Positions 1-13,200 are shown, counted from the first letter of the stretch. The stretch is DNA of 64,000 bases from Herbaspirillum frisingense GSF30 (GCF_000300975.2 NZ_AEEC02000007.1:1-64000); one strand, 5' to 3'. Numbers and translations are program-made. The notes: a model not told the origin generated them from the letters alone.

Positions 1-249
1 TCTAGAGTCGACCTGCAGGCATGCAAGCTTCGGCCGCCTAGGCCGCGGCCGCGCGAATTCGAGCTCGGTACCATTTATCAGGGTTATTGTCTCATGAGCG
101 GATACATATTTGAATGTATTTAGAAAAATAAACAAATAGGGGTTCCGCGCACATTTCCCCGAAAAGTGCCACCTGACGTCTAAGAAACCATTATTATCAT
201 GACATTAACCTATAAAAATAGGCGTATCACGAGGCCCTTTCGTCTTCAC
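1..249. other. Vector polylinker and pBR/pUC backbone remnant
   Basis: Restriction sites can be read in order: XbaI 1-6, SalI, PstI and SphI, HindIII 25-30, an SfiI site 32-44, NotI 45-52, EcoRI 55-60, SacI 61-66 and KpnI 67-72. From about 76 the sequence matches the familiar pBR322/pUC stretch upstream of the ampicillin gene, including the AatII site near 175-180. No gene lies here. It is carried along as cloning history in front of the reporter promoter. Confidence 0.93.
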
Positions 250-1083
<834 letters not shown>

Positions 1084-1102
1084 GCTTAATTAGCTGAGCT
1101 TG

Positions 1103-1197
1103 GACTCCTGTTGATAGATCCAGTAATGACCTCAGAACTCCATCTGGATTTGTTCAGAACGCTCGGTTGCCGCCGGGCGTTTTTTATTGGTGAGAAT
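1103..1197 (+). terminator. Phage lambda t0 terminator
   Basis: Standard t0 fragment following gfp. A GC-rich hairpin around 1158-1182 is followed by a run of six T. It isolates gfp from the cat gene downstream. Confidence 0.9.
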
Positions 1198-1240
1198 CCA
1201 AGCTAGCTTGGCGAGATTTTCAGGAGCTAAGGAAGCTAAA

Positions 1241-1900
1241 ATGGAGAAAAAAATCACTGGATATACCACCGTTGATATATCCCAATGGCATCGTAAAGAA
1301 CATTTTGAGGCATTTCAGTCAGTTGCTCAATGTACCTATAACCAGACCGTTCAGCTGGATATTACGGCCTTTTTAAAGACCGTAAAGAAAAATAAGCACA
1401 AGTTTTATCCGGCCTTTATTCACATTCTTGCCCGCCTGATGAATGCTCATCCGGAATTTCGTATGGCAATGAAAGACGGTGAGCTGGTGATATGGGATAG
1501 TGTTCACCCTTGTTACACCGTTTTCCATGAGCAAACTGAAACGTTTTCATCGCTCTGGAGTGAATACCACGACGATTTCCGGCAGTTTCTACACATATAT
1601 TCGCAAGATGTGGCGTGTTACGGTGAAAACCTGGCCTATTTCCCTAAAGGGTTTATTGAGAATATGTTTTTCGTCTCAGCCAATCCCTGGGTGAGTTTCA
1701 CCAGTTTTGATTTAAACGTGGCCAATATGGACAACTTCTTCGCCCCCGTTTTCACCATGGGCAAATATTATACGCAAGGCGACAAGGTGCTGATGCCGCT
1801 GGCGATTCAGGTTCATCATGCCGTTTGTGATGGCTTCCATGTCGGCAGAATGCTTAATGAATTACAACAGTACTGCGATGAGTGGCAGGGCGGGGCGTAA
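1241..1900 (+). CDS. cat: Chloramphenicol acetyltransferase, type I
   Basis: Encodes 219 residues of the Tn9-type CAT, a cytoplasmic trimeric enzyme that transfers acetyl from acetyl-CoA to chloramphenicol. The start [10 protein letters not shown] and the catalytic histidine motif HHAVCDGFH near the C-terminus are intact and the length is standard. An in-frame GTG 54 bases upstream exists, but the ATG at 1241 is the known start and has GGAG-like sequence before it. It is the selection marker of the transposon, placed between t0 and T1 and read in the same direction as gfp. Confidence 0.98.
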
Positions 1901-1959
1901 TTTTTTTAAGGCAGTTATTGGTGCCCTTAAACGCCTGGGGTAATGACTCTCTAGCTTGA

Positions 1960-2056
1960 GGCATCAAATAAAACGAAAGGCTCAGTCGAAAGACTGGGCC
2001 TTTCGTTTTATCTGTTGTTTGTCGGTGAACGCTCTCCTGAGTAGGACAAATCCGCC
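1960..2056 (+). terminator. rrnB T1 terminator
   Basis: Matches the widely used E. coli rrnB T1 block. The hairpin AACGAAAGGC...GCCTTTCGTT (about 1972-2008) is followed by TTATCTGTTGTTTG. It closes the cassette and limits read-through from gfp/cat into the chromosome. Confidence 0.93.
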
Positions 2057-2075
2057 GCTAGGAGCTTGCGGCCGC

Positions 2076-2094
2076 ACTTGTGTATAAGAGTCAG
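2076..2094. repeat. Tn5 outer end (19 bp)
   Basis: ACTTGTGTATAAGAGTCAG is the exact inverse complement of the Tn5 outside end. It directly follows the NotI site at 2068-2075. Chromosomal sequence begins at 2095, so the insertion point can be read to the base. Confidence 0.96.
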
Positions 2095-2683
2095 GTTCCT
2101 GCTTGCGCCCTTCGGAGGCGGCGATCAGTGCGCGCTTTTCGCGTTCGGCAGTGATCTGGGCCTGCATGGCGTGCAGGATTTCCTTGGGCGGGGTCAGGTC
2201 CTTGATTTCATAGCGCAGCACCTTCACGCCCCAGTTCTCGGCCGATTCGTCGATGGCACTGACGATGGCGGTGTTGATGTGATCGCGTTCCTCGAAGGTC
2301 TTGTCCAGTTCCATCTTGCCGATCACCGAGCGCAGCGTGGTCTGCGCCAGCTGGGTGATGGCGGCAATGTAGTTGGATGAACCATAGGAGGCCCGCATCG
2401 GATCGGTGATCTGGAAGTACAGGATGCCGTCGACCTGCAGCTGCGTATTGTCACGGGTAATGCAGACCTGCGGCGGCACGTCCAGCGGGATTTCCTTGAG
2501 GATGTGCTTGTAGGCCACGCGATCGATGAAAGGCACCACGATGTTGAGGCCCGGTGCCAGCGTGGCGTGGTACTTGCCCAGGCGCTCCACCACCCAGGCG
2601 TGCTGTTGCGGGACCACCTTGACCGTCTGCACGACGAAGACGATGGCGAGGAAGAAAATGACCAGAGTGACGCTACCCAGCAT
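2095..2683 (-). pseudogene. qmcA: SPFH/stomatin-family membrane protein, disrupted by mini-Tn5
   Basis: The N-terminal 196 residues of a QmcA-like SPFH protein (family length about 300) remain. Residues 2-20 form one membrane anchor, followed by the SPFH/band 7 domain with the typical stretch ERLGKYHATLAPGLN. The gene is cut by the Tn5 end in the coiled-coil part. The frame then reads through the transposon end for about 37 foreign residues and stops at 1982, giving a predicted 233-residue hybrid. Start chosen at the ATG at 2683, preceded by AAGGAGAG. nfeD lies 31 bases upstream; SPFH-NfeD pairs act together in membrane quality control and raft-like domains. Loss of the C-terminal oligomerisation region probably abolishes function. 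Confidence 0.9.
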
Positions 2684-2714
2684 GGAACTCTCCTTGGAAC
2701 TTGAGGGGGATGGA

Positions 2715-3149
2715 TCAGCGCGGTGCCACCAGCAGGCGGCTGCCGCGTATTTCGCGGATGACGTAGGGGCCGGGCAAGGCATGGTGCCCGGGCAGCAGTT
2801 CGACATCCCACTGCGCACCGCGGTAGGGGACGCGGGCGATGTATTGGCTGCCCTGTGCCTGCCAGGCTGGCACCTCGACGCTCTGGCCGATATCGAGCAG
2901 CAGGTTGGGATCGTCGTTGGCATTGCCCTGGCGCAGGCGGCCATAGCGGCTGCGGCGCAGCGCGAGCACCGCCGCCACGCCCACGATGGCCGCTACCAGC
3001 AGTTGCCACTCCAGTGGCACGCCACCCCATGCAACGACGCCGCCGGCGGCCAGACCCAGCGCAATCATCAGCAGATAGAAGGTCCCGGTGAATAGTTCTG
3101 CGGCCAGCAGCCCACCTGCCAGCGCCCACCAGATCGCCCAGTCGCTCAT
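2715..3149 (-). CDS. NfeD-like membrane protein
   Basis: A 144-residue protein of the short NfeD family. Two hydrophobic stretches are visible, roughly residues 5-45 (a hairpin rich in Ala, Gly and Leu) and 48-64, followed by a positive RRSRYGR segment. A soluble C-terminal part from about residue 85 fits the OB-fold of NfeD. These proteins sit in the inner membrane and partner SPFH proteins, and the SPFH gene follows 31 bases downstream on the same strand, which supports the call. The gene itself is intact and lies upstream of the transposon in the direction of transcription, so it should still be expressed. Confidence 0.85.
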   Translation of the reverse strand: MSDWAIWWALAGGLLAAELFTGTFYLLMIALGLAAGGVVAWGGVPLEWQLLVAAIVGVAAVLALRRSRYGRLRQGNANDDPNLLLDIGQSVEVPAWQAQGSQYIARVPYRGAQWDVELLPGHHALPGPYVIREIRGSRLLVAPR

Positions 3150-3212
3150 CAGCCCACCTCGTCAGTTAATAGCAAACGCGCCAAGTCTACCGCAGCTTGA
3201 GAACACAAAAAC

Positions 3213-3242
3213 AAAGGCGCGGACATTTCTGTCCGCGCCTTT
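3213..3242 (-). terminator. Terminator of ppsA
   Basis: A perfect 12-bp stem (AAAGGCGCGGAC with its complement) and a 6-base loop. On the minus strand it is followed by TTTGTTTTTGTG. It lies 54 bases past the ppsA stop codon. Confidence 0.85.
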
Positions 3243-3295
3243 CACTTCTTTCAACGATCGACGTCAGTTGTTGGTCACTGACGCTTACCGCATCA

Positions 3296-5710
<2,415 letters not shown>

Positions 5711-6022
5711 GACTACCCCTAGCTTGATGATAAGAAATCTTCGCGGGCGCGGCATGGGTCGGTTTATTTTTGTTATTCTGCGACGGTTGCGGCAGCAGGT
5801 GCGGTGTCGAGGAAGAGCCCAGGGACATGAGCAGACGCGCGCAGGCACCGAGGACGTTTGCCAATGCAAACATCATCAGGAACTCGGTCGAATTGCGCAG
5901 GCGAATGACGGTCATGAGGATGGGCTTCTCGAAATATTGCTAGGCATTGTACCGCGTGAAATCATTTTTGTTCGTAGCACCAAACTTTTTTTCAATTTTC
6001 CAAAAGACAAGATAATCAGACC
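5711..6022. other. Divergent ppsA/ppsR intergenic region
   Basis: 312 bases with no credible gene. It must hold the promoters of both ppsA and ppsR. The stretch 5945-6022 is markedly AT-rich, with T runs and a GATAAT at 6011-6016, but the latter is too near the ppsR start to be its -10 box. I could not assign a confident promoter pair. Confidence 0.5.
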
Positions 6023-6877
6023 ATGCTCGACCCCATGCCGATCCCGCATCCTTCGCCCGTCCTGGCCGCCAACCGCACTGTCTTCTTTGTTTCCGACGGC
6101 ACCGGGATCACCGCAGAAACCTTCGGGCATTCGGTGCTGAGCCAGTTCGAGTTGCGTTTCAAGCAGATCCGTCTGCCCTTCATCGATACCCTGGACAAGG
6201 CCCACGACGCCACCCGCAAGATCAACGAGGCCTATCAGGTCGACGGCAAGCTGCCGATCGTCTTTTCCACCCTGGTCAAGTCGGAGCTGTCCTCGGTGAT
6301 CCGCCGCGCCAAGGCCATGCACATGGATCTGTTCCAGACGTTCGTGGAGCCGCTGGAGCAGGAGCTGGAGATGAAGTCCACGCACACCATCGGCCGCAGC
6401 CACAACACCACCGATTCCGAGGAATACCGCAATCGAATCGAGGCCATCAATTTCTCCCTGGCGCATGATGACGGCCAGTCCAACAAGAATCTCTCGGAAG
6501 CCGACGTGATCCTGGTGGGCGTCTCGCGCTCAGGCAAGACCCCGACCAGCCTGTACCTGGCCATGCAGTTCGGCATCAAGTGCGCCAACTACCCCCTGAT
6601 CCCGGAAGACTTCGAGCGCGAAAAGCTGCCCAGCGGCCTGGTGATGCACAAGAAAAAAATCTTTGGCCTGACCATCGCTCCTGAACGCCTCTCGGAAGTG
6701 CGCAATGAGCGCCGCCCGGGTAGCAAGTACGCCGCGCTGGAAAATTGCCGCTATGAAATCAATGAAGCCGAGAAGATGATGCGGCGCGAAGGCATCCGCT
6801 GGATGTCCTCCACCACCAAGTCCATCGAGGAAATCGCTGCCACCATCCTGCAGGAAATCAAGCTGGAGACGCGCTGA
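6023..6877 (+). CDS. ppsR: PEP synthase regulatory protein (kinase/pyrophosphorylase)
   Basis: A 284-residue protein of the DUF299/PSRP family. It both inactivates PEP synthase by ADP-dependent phosphorylation of a threonine and reactivates it by phosphate-dependent removal of that phosphate. The N-terminal stretch [14 protein letters not shown] and the P-loop-like [15 protein letters not shown] near residue 165 are both family hallmarks. It is divergent from its substrate gene ppsA. Start taken at the ATG at 6023; a second ATG four codons on is possible. The 3' end overlaps the convergent DUF6314 gene by 20 bases. Confidence 0.95.
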   Translation: MLDPMPIPHPSPVLAANRTVFFVSDGTGITAETFGHSVLSQFELRFKQIRLPFIDTLDKAHDATRKINEAYQVDGKLPIVFSTLVKSELSSVIRRAKAMHMDLFQTFVEPLEQELEMKSTHTIGRSHNTTDSEEYRNRIEAINFSLAHDDGQSNKNLSEADVILVGVSRSGKTPTSLYLAMQFGIKCANYPLIPEDFEREKLPSGLVMHKKKIFGLTIAPERLSEVRNERRPGSKYAALENCRYEINEAEKMMRREGIRWMSSTTKSIEEIAATILQEIKLETR

Positions 6878-7388
6878 ACTCAGGCCCGACCTCGGGCCTG
6901 CAGCGACGGGCCACGGTCAGCACGCGGGTGCGCTTTTTGGGGCCGCTGATGAAGGTTTCCATGGTGAAGGAAACTTCAGTATCGAGGGTGTAGGCGGCGT
7001 TGTAGCAATCCGGGCCGCAGAGGTGGTCGGCGGCCGGAACCAACATATTTCCACGCAGCAAATAAGACTGATAAGGCTGGCCGACGCGCTCGCCGTCGGC
7101 GAACAGCACCGCGACCCGGTCGGCGCCGAAACGGTAATCGAAGAGACGGGAAAACAGGATGGGGCGCCCCAGTGCCCCTGCCAGCATGCGCAGTTGGCCA
7201 CGTTCGCGGTAGAGCAACTGGCCCGGCACTTCGCCCGAAATGAAATCGAAGGTGCCGACGGCCGTAGCCTGCGGTGTCTCGCTACCTTCCCAGATGGTGC
7301 GATCGAACTGCCATTGCCCAAGGAAGTAGGCCGCCAGGGCGGCCAAGTCCGGGGGAGGAAACGCCGTCGTGACCGCCGTCGTCGCCAT
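6858..7388 (-). CDS. DUF6314 family protein
   Basis: A 176-residue soluble protein without signal peptide. The N-terminal third contains [11 protein letters not shown], and further on come aromatic and Arg-rich segments such as LYRERGQL and RLFDYRF, a pattern of the DUF6314 family whose function is unknown. A lipocalin-like beta barrel is plausible from the alternating pattern, but that is inference. It is convergent with ppsR (20-base overlap) and starts 9 bases after the end of the methyltransferase gene, so it may be the last gene of the lipid A cluster transcript. Confidence 0.7.
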   Translation of the reverse strand: MATTAVTTAFPPPDLAALAAYFLGQWQFDRTIWEGSETPQATAVGTFDFISGEVPGQLLYRERGQLRMLAGALGRPILFSRLFDYRFGADRVAVLFADGERVGQPYQSYLLRGNMLVPAADHLCGPDCYNAAYTLDTEVSFTMETFISGPKKRTRVLTVARRCRPEVGPEFSASPA

Positions 7389-7397
7389 GATGCCCTC

Positions 7398-8189
7398 TCA
7401 GCGCCCCAGCGTGCGCTGGCGCAGTTGTTCGAACAGGCAAACGGCCGCCGCAGCGGCCACGTTGAGCGACTCCATCTGCCCCAGATGCGGGATCACCACT
7501 TCTTGCGTTGCGGCCTCCTGCAAGGCCGGCGAGACGCCCTGCCCTTCATGCCCCAGCAACCAGGCCACAGGGCCGGAGAGGTCGCAGTCGTAGATGGTCT
7601 GCGCGGCGTGCGAGCTGGTGGCCAGCAACGGAATGCGGCTGGCTGCGCACAAGGCGACCAGGTCCACATTCTCGAAGATATCCAGCACGAAATGCGCGCC
7701 CATGCCGGCGCGCAAGACCTTGGGCGACCAGGCTGCCGCCGTGCCGGGGGAACAGAACACCTGCTTCACCCCGGCCGCGGCGGCGCTGCGCAAGATGGAA
7801 CCCAGGTTGCCGGGGTCTTGCAGACCATCCAGCAATACTGCCGAATCCCGCAGCGATTGGGGCGCGACCGCCTGTGGGGTCATCACCAGCAGGAACAGCC
7901 CGACGCCGTTTTCGACGGTGCTGATGGCGTCATACAGCTTGTCGGCCAGCACCAGGCACTGGGCACCCAGCGCTTCACTCCGGGCCAGGATGGGTGCGAC
8001 CTCGGGATGGTACTGGGCGCCCTCTGCGACTACGCAAAGCTGTGGCGCGCCGCGATACTGCAGCCAGGCCTGGGCCAGGTGCACGCCGTCCAGCAGGCTC
8101 TGGCCGGCGCGGCGGCGCGCCTGGCTGCTGGAGGCCAGCTGCTTCAGATCCTTGAAGAGCGGATTGTCTTTCGAAGTAATCAGTTTCAT
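7398..8189 (-). CDS. TrmH/SpoU-family RNA 2'-O-methyltransferase
   Basis: A 263-residue SPOUT-class enzyme that methylates ribose 2'-OH in rRNA or tRNA with S-adenosylmethionine. All three SpoU motifs are readable: motif 1 LDGLQDPGNLGSILRSA, motif 2 LLGHEGQGVS and motif 3 IPHLGQMESLNVAAAAAV, which forms the knotted SAM site. A short N-terminal substrate-binding domain (residues 1-100) is present, as in RlmB-like proteins. The exact RNA target cannot be told from sequence alone. It follows rnhB by 9 bases and is probably cotranscribed. Confidence 0.93.
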   Translation of the reverse strand: MKLITSKDNPLFKDLKQLASSSQARRRAGQSLLDGVHLAQAWLQYRGAPQLCVVAEGAQYHPEVAPILARSEALGAQCLVLADKLYDAISTVENGVGLFLLVMTPQAVAPQSLRDSAVLLDGLQDPGNLGSILRSAAAAGVKQVFCSPGTAAAWSPKVLRAGMGAHFVLDIFENVDLVALCAASRIPLLATSSHAAQTIYDCDLSGPVAWLLGHEGQGVSPALQEAATQEVVIPHLGQMESLNVAAAAAVCLFEQLRQRTLGR

Positions 8190-8198
8190 GTGCCCTCC

Positions 8199-8846
8199 CT
8201 ACGCCACCATGACGGCCGGGCCTGACACGGCCTGCCCCGCCAGCAGGGCCTTGACCGGAGCGTAGGAGCGGCGGTGCACCGGCGACACGCCATGCAGGCG
8301 CAGCATCTCCAGATGCAAGGGGGTCGGATAACCCTTGTGACGGTCAAAGCCGTAATGCGGATAGGCGTCGTGCAAGACCATCAGTGCGGCATCGCGCGCG
8401 GTCTTGGCCAGGATGGAGGCGGCCGAAATCGAGGGCACCTTGTCGTCGCCCTTGACGATGGCTTCGGAGCGGATGCTCATCACCGGGCAGCGATTGCCGT
8501 CGATCAGCGCCAGCGTGGGCAAGGTGGAGAGTGCTTCCACCGCGCGTCGCATGGCCAGCATGCTGGCCTGCAGGATGTTGAGTTCGTCGATTTCCTGCTC
8601 GGTGCAGGAGGCGATGGACCAGGCCAGCGCGCATTCCTTGATCTCCAGCGCCAGGCCATCGCGGGCGGCTTCGCTGAGTTTCTTGGAGTCGCGCAGGCCC
8701 TTGACCGGGCGCGCCGGATCCAGGATCACGGCAGCGGCGAACACCGGACCGGCCAGCGGCCCGCGGCCCGCCTCGTCAACGCCGCAGATGATCTCTCCGG
8801 TGTGGTCGTCGAACAATGCCATTGTCTGCGGCGCCAGCTTGGGCAT
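8199..8846 (-). CDS. rnhB: Ribonuclease HII
   Basis: A 215-residue RNase HII that removes ribonucleotides from DNA. Motifs visible: [15 protein letters not shown] with the catalytic Asp-Glu pair, [13 protein letters not shown] and [12 protein letters not shown]. The frame is open further upstream into lpxB, but the ATG at 8846 is preceded by AAGAAGGAAA and gives a family-like N-terminus MPKLAPQ; an ATG at 8822 is an alternative. It lies 46 bases after lpxB, the usual lpxA-lpxB-rnhB order. Confidence 0.96.
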   Translation of the reverse strand: MPKLAPQTMALFDDHTGEIICGVDEAGRGPLAGPVFAAAVILDPARPVKGLRDSKKLSEAARDGLALEIKECALAWSIASCTEQEIDELNILQASMLAMRRAVEALSTLPTLALIDGNRCPVMSIRSEAIVKGDDKVPSISAASILAKTARDAALMVLHDAYPHYGFDRHKGYPTPLHLEMLRLHGVSPVHRRSYAPVKALLAGQAVSGPAVMVA

Positions 8847-8892
8847 GGGAATTTCCTTCTTCAAACTTGATAACGAACCGTCGCTGCCGAGG

Positions 8893-10068
8893 TCAGCGGC
8901 GACGGGCGCCGATGACCTCGCACACGGCATTGGCACTCTCGCGGCTGGTATCGCGCAGCAGCGCATGGTGCATGTCGGCAAAGCGCCGCAGCAGGCGCTG
9001 CTGGAGCGCGTGGTCTTCCAGCTGATGCCACATGGCATCGGCCAGCGCGGTCGGGGTCGCCTGATGCTGCAGCAGTTCCGGCACCAGGAAGTCCCGGGCC
9101 AGGATATTGGGCAGACCGACCCAGGGCTGGTAGGCCATGTGACGCATGATCTGGTAAGAGGCCCAGTTGACCTTGTAGGAGATCACCATCGGCTTCTTGT
9201 ACAGCGCCACTTCCAGCGAGGCCGTACCGGAGGCCACCAGCACCGCATCCGAGGCTTCCATGGCGCTGTGCGACTGGCCACGGATGACCTGGATGTCCAG
9301 GTCTTCATAGCCACCCTGGCGAATCTGTTCCTGGAAGAATGCCATCTGGTGATCGCCGGCCATCGGGGTGACGAACTGCAATTGTGGGTCACGCTGCCTG
9401 AGCAGGCGCGCCGCCGCCAGGAAGCCTTCACCATTCTGCTTGAGCTCGCTCATGCGGCTGCCCGGCAGGATGGCTACCACCCGCCCGGGACCGGTCAGAC
9501 TCAGGCGCTGGCGGGCGCCGGCCGTATCCGGTTGCAGCGGAATCACCTCGGCCAGCGGATGACCGACATAGGTCACCGGCACGCCAGCCTTGCGGTAGAT
9601 GCTTTCCTCGAAGGGGAAGATGACCAGCATGTGCGATACCGCACGCTGGATCTTCTTGATGCGCCAGCCTCGCCAGGCCCAGATCTGCGGCCCGATGAAA
9701 TGGATGGTCGGGATACCGGCCTTCTTGAGCTGTTCTTCCAGGCCCAGGTTGAATCCCGGGTAATCGACGCCGACGAAGGCGTCCGGCCGGTCGGCCAGCA
9801 GCTTGTCACGCAGCGCTTCCTGGATGCCCTTGATCTCGCGATAGCGCGGAATCACCTCGAACAGGCCGCGCACGGTCAGCTTGTCCATCGGCCAGTGGCT
9901 GGTAAAGCCTTGCGCGGCCATGTGCTCGCCGCCGATACCATGCAGACGCGCCTGCGGCAGGCGTTCACGCACGCCGGCCAGCAGGCGGCTGCCGAGCAGG
10001 TCGCCTGAACTCTCCCCGGCGACCAGCGCAATCGACTGGCGCCGCGTGATGTCAGCGGATGATGCCAC
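8893..10068 (-). CDS. lpxB: Lipid-A-disaccharide synthase
   Basis: A 391-residue glycosyltransferase that joins UDP-2,3-diacylglucosamine and lipid X into the lipid A disaccharide at the inner-membrane face. The N-terminus carries [16 protein letters not shown], and later come [12 protein letters not shown] and [12 protein letters not shown], both typical. The only sensible start is the GTG at 10068, which overlaps the end of lpxA by 17 bases; no in-frame ATG is near. This suggests translational coupling to lpxA. Confidence 0.95.
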   Translation of the reverse strand: MASSADITRRQSIALVAGESSGDLLGSRLLAGVRERLPQARLHGIGGEHMAAQGFTSHWPMDKLTVRGLFEVIPRYREIKGIQEALRDKLLADRPDAFVGVDYPGFNLGLEEQLKKAGIPTIHFIGPQIWAWRGWRIKKIQRAVSHMLVIFPFEESIYRKAGVPVTYVGHPLAEVIPLQPDTAGARQRLSLTGPGRVVAILPGSRMSELKQNGEGFLAAARLLRQRDPQLQFVTPMAGDHQMAFFQEQIRQGGYEDLDIQVIRGQSHSAMEASDAVLVASGTASLEVALYKKPMVISYKVNWASYQIMRHMAYQPWVGLPNILARDFLVPELLQHQATPTALADAMWHQLEDHALQQRLLRRFADMHHALLRDTSRESANAVCEVIGARRR

Positions 10069-10840
10069 GGGCCGAAGCCTCGATGAACTCGCGCAACATG
10101 CGGATGTACTGGGCAGCATCGGCGGACTTGGCTTCCATCTGCGCCAGTTCCTGCTTGGCCTGCTCCAGCGGCAGGTTGGCACGATAGATCAGCTTGTAGG
10201 CGCGCTTGATCTCCATGATCTGCTCGCTGCTGAAGCCACGACGCTTGAGGCCTTCGCTATTGATGCCGGCGGGGACGGCGCGGTTGCCGGCAGCCGTCAC
10301 GAAGGGCGGGACGTCCTGGCTGACTGCGGCGGTGAAGGCCGTCATGGCATGCGCGCCGATGTGGCAGAACTGGTGCACGGTGGTGAAACCGCCCAGGAAG
10401 ACGTAATCGCCCAGGTGCACGTGCCCGGCCAGCGTGGCATTGTTGGCCAGGATGATGTTGTTGCCCAGCTGGCAATCATGGGCCAGGTGGACGTAGGCCA
10501 TGATCCAGTTGTCGTTGCCGATGCGGGTGGCACCGGCATCCTGGACGGTGCCACGGTTGAAGGTGACGAATTCGCGGATGGTGTTGCGGTCACCGATCTC
10601 GACGGTGGTAGGCTCGCCGGCATACTTCTTGTCCTGCGGCGCCGCACCGATGGAGGCGAACTGGAAAATCTCGTTGTCCCGACCGATGCTGGTGTGGCCT
10701 TCGATGACCACGTGCGGACCGATGCGGGTACCGGCACCGATGCGCACATCAGGGCCGATGACGGCATAGGCGCCGATCTCGACCGACTCGTCGATCTGTG
10801 CTCCGGGGGCAATCACTGCGCTTGGATGGATCTTGGACAT
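10052..10840 (-). CDS. lpxA: UDP-N-acetylglucosamine acyltransferase
   Basis: A 262-residue left-handed beta-helix trimer that adds the first 3-hydroxyacyl chain to UDP-GlcNAc. Hexapeptide repeats ([LIV]-G-x-x-x-x) run over the first two thirds, and the catalytic histidine region is seen around [11 protein letters not shown]. The length equals the E. coli enzyme. Start at the ATG at 10840, giving [10 protein letters not shown], the family N-terminus. It follows fabZ after a 131-base gap and overlaps lpxB by 17 bases. Confidence 0.97.
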   Translation of the reverse strand: MSKIHPSAVIAPGAQIDESVEIGAYAVIGPDVRIGAGTRIGPHVVIEGHTSIGRDNEIFQFASIGAAPQDKKYAGEPTTVEIGDRNTIREFVTFNRGTVQDAGATRIGNDNWIMAYVHLAHDCQLGNNIILANNATLAGHVHLGDYVFLGGFTTVHQFCHIGAHAMTAFTAAVSQDVPPFVTAAGNRAVPAGINSEGLKRRGFSSEQIMEIKRAYKLIYRANLPLEQAKQELAQMEAKSADAAQYIRMLREFIEASARGIIR

Positions 10841-10971
10841 ATCCTGTGCTTCGCTTGGGTTCGCTGGATGTACACATTGCAGATGCGCAACATGCACAAT
10901 GAATCAGGCCCGGCGCGACCTTGCCGATCGCCGCCGGGCCTGCCTTGCAGCCTGTCGTCAGGCCGGCCGGG

Positions 10972-11436
10972 TCAGGCGCTCTGGCTGGCGTCGGCGGCGC
11001 TGCGCATGGTGCACATGAGGTCGCCTTCGACTGCCACCTGACCATCGACGGTAGCCACTGCGCGGTACTTCCAGATGCCGCGCGCGCGACGGGTGATCTC
11101 GACTTCCATCTTCAACTGGTCGCCCGGCTCCACCGGACGCTTGAAGCGTGCATTGTCGATGCCCACGAAATAGACCACGGTGTTTTCGTCCGGCTTGCGG
11201 CCTTCGGTCAGGAAGGACAGCAGTGCAGCCGTCTGGGCCAGCGCCTCGATCATCAGCACGCCCGGCATCACCGGCTTGTGCGGGAAGTGACCATTGAAGA
11301 ATTCTTCATTCACGGTCACGTTCTTGATCGCGGTGATGGTCTTGCCGCTCTCCCAGTTCAGCACGCGATCGACCAGCAGCAGCGGGTAACGGTGCGGCAG
11401 GTACTGTTTGATTTGATTGATGTCGAGGCTATTCAT
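10972..11436 (-). CDS. fabZ: 3-hydroxyacyl-ACP dehydratase FabZ
   Basis: A 154-residue hot-dog-fold dehydratase of type II fatty acid synthesis. The signature [21 protein letters not shown] holds the catalytic His (in GHFP) and Glu. It competes with LpxA for 3-hydroxyacyl-ACP, which explains its place in the lipid A cluster. The start overlaps the lpxD stop by 8 bases, indicating coupling. Confidence 0.97.
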   Translation of the reverse strand: MNSLDINQIKQYLPHRYPLLLVDRVLNWESGKTITAIKNVTVNEEFFNGHFPHKPVMPGVLMIEALAQTAALLSFLTEGRKPDENTVVYFVGIDNARFKRPVEPGDQLKMEVEITRRARGIWKYRAVATVDGQVAVEGDLMCTMRSAADASQSA

Positions 11437-12517
11437 TCTCTTCTTGATTCTCTGAAAGCGGGGCTTGGCCCGCTTGTTCTTGTGTCAACGTTTTGAGCGA
11501 TTTTTCCAACGCCCGGATTTTCTCACGCATCGTGCCCAGATTGCGCACTAATGCCGCCGATTTTTCCCAGTCGCGGTGTTCGGTGATGGGATAGAAGCCG
11601 GTGTACTGGCCTGGCTCCAGGATGGAACGCAGGGCCAGGGTGCCGGCCGAGACGTGGACCTTGTCCACGATGGTGATGTGGCCATGGATCATGGCTGCGC
11701 CACCGATGGAGCAATACTTGCCGATGCGGGCGCTGCCGGCGATGCCTGCACAGGCAGCAATGGCGGTATGCGCGCCGATGTGGCAGTTGTGGGCGATCTG
11801 GATCTGGTTGTCGAGCTTGACGCCCTCCTCGATCACGGTGTCGGCCAGCGCACCACGGTCGATGGTGGTATTGGCGCCGATTTCGACGTCGTCGCCGATC
11901 ATCACGCGGCCCACCTGGGGAATCTTGATCCACTGGCCCGCCTCATTGGCGAAACCAAAGCCATCCGCGCCAATCACGGCGCCGGAATGGACGATGCCAC
12001 GGGCGCCGATTTCGCAGCCGTAGTGCAAGGTGGCACGGGCGTGGAAATGGGTATCCTCGCCAACGCTGGCGTGCTGCCCGATGAAACTGCCGGCATCGAT
12101 GCGGGCACGCGGGCCGATGACGGCGCCGGCTTCGATCACCACCAGCGGACCAATCACGGCATCCGGCGCCACGCTGGCAGCAGGATCGACCACGGCGCTG
12201 GGGTGGATGCCGGCCGGAGGCAGCACCTCGGCCAGGGCCTGGAACATCTGCGCAGCACGGGCGAAATAGGCGTAGGGATTACGGGTGACGATGCGGGCAC
12301 CGGCATAAGCCTGTACCTGGGCGTCGTCGGCCTCGGACAGGATCAGCGCCGCGGCCTGGGTCTGGTCGGCTTGTGCGCGGAATTTGGGATTGGAGAGGAA
12401 GGTGATGTGGCTGGAACCTGCGGCATCCAAGGGCGCGATGCCCTGGACTGCGATGTTCGCATCACCCTTCAACTGCCCGCCCAAGCGCTCGACCAATTGC
12501 TCCAGTCGAATACTCAT
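11429..12517 (-). CDS. lpxD: UDP-3-O-(3-hydroxyacyl)glucosamine N-acyltransferase
   Basis: A 362-residue enzyme performing the third step of lipid A synthesis. The N-terminal uridine-binding domain (about 1-100, with [11 protein letters not shown]) is followed by hexapeptide repeats of a left-handed beta helix and a C-terminal helical tail ending about residue 362. The catalytic histidine lies in the segment [15 protein letters not shown]. Start taken at the ATG at 12517 ([12 protein letters not shown]), which fits relatives better than an upstream ATG 20 codons earlier. Confidence 0.96.
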   Translation of the reverse strand: MSIRLEQLVERLGGQLKGDANIAVQGIAPLDAAGSSHITFLSNPKFRAQADQTQAAALILSEADDAQVQAYAGARIVTRNPYAYFARAAQMFQALAEVLPPAGIHPSAVVDPAASVAPDAVIGPLVVIEAGAVIGPRARIDAGSFIGQHASVGEDTHFHARATLHYGCEIGARGIVHSGAVIGADGFGFANEAGQWIKIPQVGRVMIGDDVEIGANTTIDRGALADTVIEEGVKLDNQIQIAHNCHIGAHTAIAACAGIAGSARIGKYCSIGGAAMIHGHITIVDKVHVSAGTLALRSILEPGQYTGFYPITEHRDWEKSAALVRNLGTMREKIRALEKSLKTLTQEQAGQAPLSENQEENE

Positions 12518-12645
12518 CTTGGCTTTCCGAATGACAGGCGTTGCCTGGAATGACGATAAAACGAAAGCCGCCTGCATGGCGGCCCCTGAAGCGACATGCG
12601 GGCGCCGGGGCGATGCTGCCCCGCGCCCGCACGGCGGTGATTCAA

Positions 12646-13164
12646 TTACTTGGCCAGTTCCTTGAGCACCTTGTCGGTGATGTCGATACGCTTGCTGGCG
12701 TAGACGGCTTCCTGGAACACGATGTCATACTTCTCGGCATCGGCGATCTGGCGGATCACCTTGTTGGTACGCTCCAGCACAACCGCCAGTTCTTCGTTGC
12801 GGCGCTGGTTCAGGTCTTCGCGGAACTCGCGTTGCTTGCGCTGGAATTCCTTGTCCAGATCGGACAGGTCACGCTGACGCTTGGCGCGGTCGGAATCGGA
12901 CAGCACGGCGGCGTCCTTGTCCAGCTTGTCGGACTGGGCCTTCAGACGGGCGGCCATGTCTTGCAGCTCACGGTCGCGCTTGGCGAATTCGGCTTCCAGC
13001 TTGGCTTGGGCAGCCTTGGCCGGAGCGGCTTCGCGGAAGATGCGCTCGGTGCTGACGAAGGCGATTTTCGAGCTCTCCTGCGCATGGGCAGGGGCAAAGC
13101 TCAACAGGCAGGCAGCCATCACGATGGTCTGCAGGGACAGGAACGATTTGGTCATGAACTTCAA
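12646..13164 (-). CDS. skp: Periplasmic chaperone Skp/OmpH
   Basis: A 172-residue exported protein that holds unfolded outer-membrane proteins in the periplasm on their way to BamA. A signal peptide of about 28 residues ends in PAHA-QE, followed by the family start [11 protein letters not shown] and a long charged coiled coil (about 45-140) that forms the tentacles of the trimer. The likely start is a TTG at 13164, because GGAG sits 7 bases before it; the ATG three codons later is spaced too far from that site. bamA lies immediately upstream (36 bases). Confidence 0.93.
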   Translation of the reverse strand: MKFMTKSFLSLQTIVMAACLLSFAPAHAQESSKIAFVSTERIFREAAPAKAAQAKLEAEFAKRDRELQDMAARLKAQSDKLDKDAAVLSDSDRAKRQRDLSDLDKEFQRKQREFREDLNQRRNEELAVVLERTNKVIRQIADAEKYDIVFQEAVYASKRIDITDKVLKELAK

Positions 13165-13200
13165 GATTACTCTCCGTATTACGAATCAATGATGACCGCT

